From the NCBI RefSeq assembly GCF_033568475.1, contig NC_133121.1, positions 5,146,001 to 5,210,000 of the forward strand: 64,000 nt of DNA, given 5' to 3'. Source of the DNA: Henckelia pumila (Eukaryota; Streptophyta; Magnoliopsida; Lamiales; Gesneriaceae). Both the position numbers and the translations under genes were made by a program. Shown one piece after another: positions 59,219-64,000 of this stretch; positions within the stretch are counted from its first letter, which is position 1; each line of letters opens with the position of its first letter. The notes under the pieces were generated by a model that saw only the letters and a list, made by a program, of their open reading frames with translations, was not told the DNA's origin and ran no database searches.

Positions 59219-62200
59219 CTATGAACACCGAGGCGAGGAGCCGTTTTTCAGCAGCTCCAAACATGGCATCGGGGTGACCCCTTCACTAAAACCCGAAACA
59301 AATTCACAGCTCCATTTCATTGATGGTAGCAATCCGAGTATGCTGACATTTTTCATGCAAATATCAGTGAACAACGTCCCTTGGATACCATCGAGTTTGG
59401 GAGCTTTTCTTGAGTCCAAACTAACCACATCACTTATAGTGATCCCTCTCACTTCAGGCAATGCCTCGCGGTCCCATTTTTCGTCGGGATGGTCATTGGC
59501 ACCTCTGCTAAACCGTATGGGTACCTTAACCCTCTCCATTTTTATGTTTCTAATAGTGATATTCCTGATGTATCCTCCTCTCCCCTTATCAGTTTTGATC
59601 CTCACCCCTGCTGCTGAATCTCTAACAATCATATCTTCCACTAAAACGTCGCTAATTCCTCCGGAAATTTCACTACCGATGCCAACACCTGAGCATGTTG
59701 GAGTCGTGCCTGAAATTCGTCTTATGGTTATGTTTACACTTGGTTTTGCCATGTTTATACCATATTGGTCCCAGCCACTCTTTACTGCTACAAGGTCATC
59801 GCCGCTTTCAATGTAACAATCTTCGATACAAACATTCGTGCTTGAATCTGTCAATAACTCAATCTAAGATATATTTTCCTGTTTATGTGTTGTTGGATTT
59901 TGTTTTGACTTTTGATCAAGGAATCTTAAATTTTAAGGTTTGAAGTACCTGGATCAATACCATCGGTATTCGGGGCATTAAGAGGAGCCAATATTGTCAT
60001 GTTTCTGATCACCACATTGCTGCAAAGAAGCACACCAAGATGATGAAAGATTAGGCATACCATTTCATCCATTTTTGTTCTGTGGGGGAAGTATAAGAAA
60101 AACATGTTTTATTTCTTTTATCCAACCAAATTCATTAAACCATTTACACTTTTTAAATTTCCTGTCGAAGAAATTCTTTATCACTTAGGAAATATTTAAA
60201 ATAGGTTTTCTTTTGTATTGAAGCACTTCAAGAAAGACAGATTCTCAAGATTTCTACACTGAGAGTTGATTCCTTCTATCTTTTCTTCTACCTTGGTTGG
60301 GCAAATAATACAACACTAAGGACACAGCTGTGTTGCTATTGTTTAATATGGTGACATTAGTTGCTTTAGCATTTGTCTTTTTTGTTTTTGCCTTAAAATA
60401 TTAAACATGCCTGAGTACTGACAAAGGAATATGACTCACATATACCTTTCAAGTTTCATTATTCTAAGTTCAAAATTTCATCATACTTATCTGTACCATA
60501 TCATGTCACATCAAGAAATCAAGAATATTTCTGATAAAAAAAAAGGGCAAGAAATCAACAAATTCTTGTGTCAGAGACAGTAAACTGAACCTGCAATACA
60601 CAGGGTGAATGGTCCAAAATGGAGAATTGAGGAATGTTAAATTGGAAATGAGGACATTGGTTGAGTTAATGAGTTCAAGAAGATGGCCTCTTGTGTGATC
60701 AAGAGTCTTGTTCCACCACATATCCCACCACATCTTCCCTTGACCATCTATGCTTCCATTGCTCCCTGCAAATGAAACCGAACACGATCATTCGTCGATC
60801 TTTTCCCTATGATCTAGTGCATTTGTATGCAAAGGGACTTCATTTTTTTTTTTTAGAAAAATGCTCCTGGATGGTTTAAATTATCATGGTTGGCTGTGTT
60901 TGTAGCTAGCTTTTTCATTACACAAACAAAAAATAATATTTATAATAATCGTATTCAAATGTCTTTGAATTATAATATATTATGCTGTGGTAATGTACAA
61001 TTAGCAACCAGTCAACCACTGGATCAATTAATGTGGTCAACTGATAAAATCATAAACAAAACAAAGATGCATCCAGAAGTAACACAAAACAAAGTCAACT
61101 TCACAGATCATTACTTACAAATCCAAGAAATCATGAGGCGCATGCGATAATAATTGCACCGTCCACCTGATTTTTTTTTTTAAAAAAAAATTATATATTC
61201 ATTTTTATGAAATCGATATTACTCACTCCTTTATTTATCCAGTAAAAACGTAAACTTTATTTTCCAATTGCATTTTTTTTTAGTTGCATCTTTACGACTT
61301 TGAATTGAATACTTAAGTGTCACCTGGTTTAATCATTAACTGAATATATAATAGGGAAAAAAACCTTTCAAAAAATATATATAATGGGTAATCATTCATT
61401 CAAATACTTTTAATTATAGTCATCATTTCAAAATATCTCTCTATAATTTTTTTTTAAATGAACAAATGAATAGTACCTGTAATCACAACATTAGACAGAG
61501 CATTTCCATGAATGAGGCTAATATGTCTCCCACCAGGCCTCTCTCTTCCTCTTCCATATGAAGGCAAAGGCTCTATGATAGGCCATTCTTCTGTATCCTA
61601 TTACCAAATTACATCCTATCAAATTTCACTAATCAACAAAATCGTTGGGATACAATAATTAATTTTTATTCGCAAGACGATTCAAACATGATACTTAAAG
61701 TTAAAACTGTTACAACCAGCTATAGTTTTTCTCGAGTAAAATCGTAAACTCGTTGAACATATATAATTTGTTCAATCACACAATATACCTGAGATCCCAA
61801 AATAACAGCTCCATCTTCAAGAAACAGAGTGAAATTACTGGTGAGATTGAAACTTCCGGTGACCCAGCGCCCCCTCGGGACGTTCAGCTGGGCCCCGCCC
61901 CGCCCCTTGGACATCTCCAAGTACTCCACCGCCCGCCTGAACGCCGCCGTGTTGGAGGTCCTCCCATCCCCCACGCCACCAAACTCCGATATCGATTTCA
62001 CCACCGTCCTCCGCGGCAGCGCCGCCGGAGAGAAGAACCCAGAACAACTGCCGGGTCCCGGATGCCCCTTCCGATCCGAACCGGTGTCGGGTTGTTTCAC
62101 GATGGGATTTCTGGCCACTTGGAGGCTTAGAATCGCAGCGGTGGTGAATATGACGAGCAATACGAATACGAGAGAAGGTTTCCGGGTGGCGGTGTTGAAT

Positions 62201-62352
62201 ATGGGCTTCTCACACTCTTGGAACACGCGTTTGAATAGGAGCATGATCGGAGACCGATTTCGCGATCTTTTCGGCCTATGTTTCCGCTCCGTGTAATCAT
62301 ATACAGCGAGTGAATCGAATCTGGGTATTGATTTTATTGGTCGGCTGCCCAA
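59219..62352 (-). CDS. GH28 polygalacturonase-like, membrane-anchored
   Basis: Five exons on the minus strand: 62,352-61,789, 61,597-61,477, 60,765-60,591, 60,019-59,949 and 59,847-59,219, all with GT/AG sites, giving 519 residues. The N-terminus is basic with no cleavable signal, followed by one membrane span (about residues 60-78), so a type II anchor is likely. GH28 text follows: GSNGSIDGQG with WW, NTDGIDP, GDDLVAVKSG, VRIKT, and several Cys. The catalytic Asp of NTD and the Asp pair are present. Where classical polygalacturonases have GHG, this one reads CSGVGIGSE, so the usual histidine is missing, as I recall for one divergent plant clade. Expected role: pectin backbone hydrolysis or a related cell-wall function at the secretory membrane or wall. 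The activity is uncertain. The gene appears intact. Confidence 0.93.
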
Positions 62353-63059
62353 AAAAAAGAATTTTCTGAAAAGGAGAAAAAAGTTTGATTTATTTTATGA
62401 TCGTGTTTAATATTCATGCATAACAGACAGATTGAGAGCAAGAAGTGCATGAGGGATTCTGGAAAATGGTGGAAGGAGATGAATCAGAGAGAGATTCTTG
62501 TTGAGTTTTTGTGGGAACCCAACATTTTTTTGGTGAAATTACGTGTAAACTCGGAAGATTTGGAGGAATAAATAAATAGAAATTGAAATCGTTTTGTCTT
62601 TTTGGTTATATGATATGATATGTATGAATGTGGAAATGGAAAGTTCTTTGGCCTTGAGAAAGTTGAAGAACGGCATTATCCTAATTGTCCCGTGTGGGAG
62701 AAAAGATCCTCTGTGGCCGACTCCCCTGTCCACCTTTTTGCACAAAGAAAATTCATATGTTGTGTGATTTATTTATTTGCAAATTTATGTTGTTTTTAAA
62801 TTTTTGGTATTTATAAGATCAAATTATTTTGACGCATAAAATTTTAAAATAAAATAAAATCAATCTGCAAGTGTTAGTAATAGTTGGTTAGAGGATAATT
62901 TATATTCACTTCACCTGTACTTTTATGTATTTGATAGTCATTTTCTTTTGATGTGAGAATGCATATAACTAGTTGATTATGAGAGTAATATTGATGATTT
63001 TAGTTAGTTTTTTTCTACATTTAATGGAGATATGAATTTTCATTAAACTTATTTTTAGA
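62353..63059 (-). promoter_or_regulatory. Upstream region of the polygalacturonase gene
   Basis: Contains the 5' untranslated region and presumably the promoter of the minus-strand gene. I cannot point to a certain TATA box or motif. No other gene is seen. AT-rich beyond 62,760. Confidence 0.4.
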
Positions 63060-63570
63060 TAGAGCCGTCAATTTGGGTTAAACCCGTCGGACCGACCCGG
63101 CCCGCCACACAATTTAAGTGGGTTGAGTTGACATTTCTTCAACCCAACAAAAGATGGGTCTAGATGGGCCAACCCACCAAGGCCCGCGGACTTGGAAAAT
63201 TAATAATTTATTTTTATTTTATTATGATATATATTTTTTAATAAAAGTTATGAATTTTTTTTTGTATTAATTACTGTATATAAAATTTACACCCATGAAA
63301 TCAATAATTTAAATTTTTATTAATATATTTCTATTAATATTTATTTATGAAATGATATTATAATTAATTATAATTTTATTTATTTATTTTTATTTATCGT
63401 GAGCCAACCCGCGGGCCGGCCCGCCTAACCCGCAACCCACCTTGGGTTGGGTTGGGTTGAGGATTTTCGGCCCGCCAGGATGGTGGGTCGGTCCACCATC
63501 GACCCGCCAAAAGGTGAGTTTTTGGTGGGCCGGCCCGTCCTGCTATGGATTGGCCCGTTTGACAGCTTTA
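63060..63570. mobile_element. hAT-type MITE with 8-bp target duplication
   Basis: 511 bp. Ends tagagccgtcaa and ttgacagcttta are imperfect inverse copies. It is flanked by tttttaga on both sides (63,052-63,059 and 63,571-63,578). Subterminal gggccggcccg and gggttgggttg words pair between the halves. The AT-rich middle encodes nothing. Confidence 0.9.
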
Positions 63571-63578
63571 TTTTTAGA

Positions 63579-64000
63579 GATAAAGTAATGAATTAGTCAT
63601 ATTAGTCAATTTGTAGTGTAAAGATTAAAGTTAGAGTGTAATTAACAACAAAATAAAAAAAAACGAAAACTCGAATGAAATTGTCTCACAAGCTAATTTT
63701 GTGAAATCGGTTTACTTCTCAACCCGACTAATGGAAAAAATATGTTTTTTATATTAAAAATATTGCTTTAGATTCTATGAACCTGTCTCGTAGAAACGTG
63801 CTACGAAAGAATAATATGCATCTTATTCAGATTATATATATATATACATTTATTAATGGTATCATTTGTTATACTAGGGATTTTGAGAAAGTACTAATTA
63901 AGTACAAAATTTTGAACTCGGATTTTGAAATATTAAATTGAAGATAAATTATTTTGTAAAAAAAAAAATTATTGATCCTACAGTATTATTGTAAATTACA
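63579..64000. other. AT-rich end of window with a MITE remnant
   Basis: 63,680-63,800 has text like gtctcacaagctaattttgtg and gaacctgtctcgtag that fits a decayed relative of the MITE at 46,353. No gene. Confidence 0.4.

Noticed and set aside
59274..59816. 180-codon frame on the plus strand
   Set aside because: Shadow of the polygalacturonase last exon on the opposite strand.
1..64000. CRISPR array, operon, phage or bacterial defence genes
   Set aside because: No direct-repeat/spacer structure or bacterial gene organisation; introns, SINEs, Helitrons and LTR elements show a plant nuclear genome.

Overview
This window looks like repeat-dense nuclear DNA of a flowering plant. A nuclear photosystem I gene (psaN) with a chloroplast/thylakoid targeting peptide and introns, a plant GH28 polygalacturonase gene, and several plant transposable-element classes all point to a eudicot. 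The flavour of the repeats suggests an asterid, perhaps Lamiales, but that is only a guess. About 4.5 kb at the right end (58.1-62.4 kb) is ordinary genic DNA. Most of the rest is nested, decayed or rearranged mobile elements.

Layout from left to right. 1-4,909 is the 3' end of a decayed Ty3/gypsy element with a 1.5-kb LTR, sitting inside a truncated Helitron copy (4,910-7,482). 7,483-11,745 is a decayed Ty1/copia element (called C) with a Mutator-type MITE in its leader. 11.9-14.5 kb and 15.9-18.6 kb are two large inverted repeats. The second is built from a gypsy gag gene plus an extra coiled-coil ORF upstream of gag. 18,572 to about 28.1 kb is a near full-length Helitron whose Rep/helicase gene is broken; a solo gypsy LTR with a perfect 5-bp target duplication lies behind the helicase.

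28.8-30.7 kb and 49.8-52.5 kb are two copies of one duplicated segment, each carrying a pectin methylesterase/invertase-inhibitor pseudogene and each hit by different small transposons. Copia A (30,727-45,678) inserted into the first inhibitor copy. A young copia B (35,352-44,759) then inserted into copia A. Copia B has identical-length 1,861-bp LTRs about 1% apart, a 5-bp target duplication and a single 1,304-codon ORF, but the first catalytic aspartate of its reverse transcriptase reads as asparagine.

45.7-57.9 kb is AT-rich DNA with hAT and Mutator MITEs, probable LTR fragments, two tRNA-derived SINE copies (one complete with target duplications) and a Helitron 3' end. psaN (+) and the polygalacturonase gene (-) are convergent, 395 bp apart. 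A hAT MITE with an 8-bp duplication lies near the right end.

The most informative property is that duplicated or inverted copies serve as built-in empty sites. Several insertions can therefore be dated relative to one another and their target duplications read directly. No new defence-like or biosynthetic system is visible. The best novelty candidates are the paired giant palindromes, the coiled-coil ORF upstream of gag, the MITEs flanked by TA microsatellites, and the LTR/leader repeat arrays.
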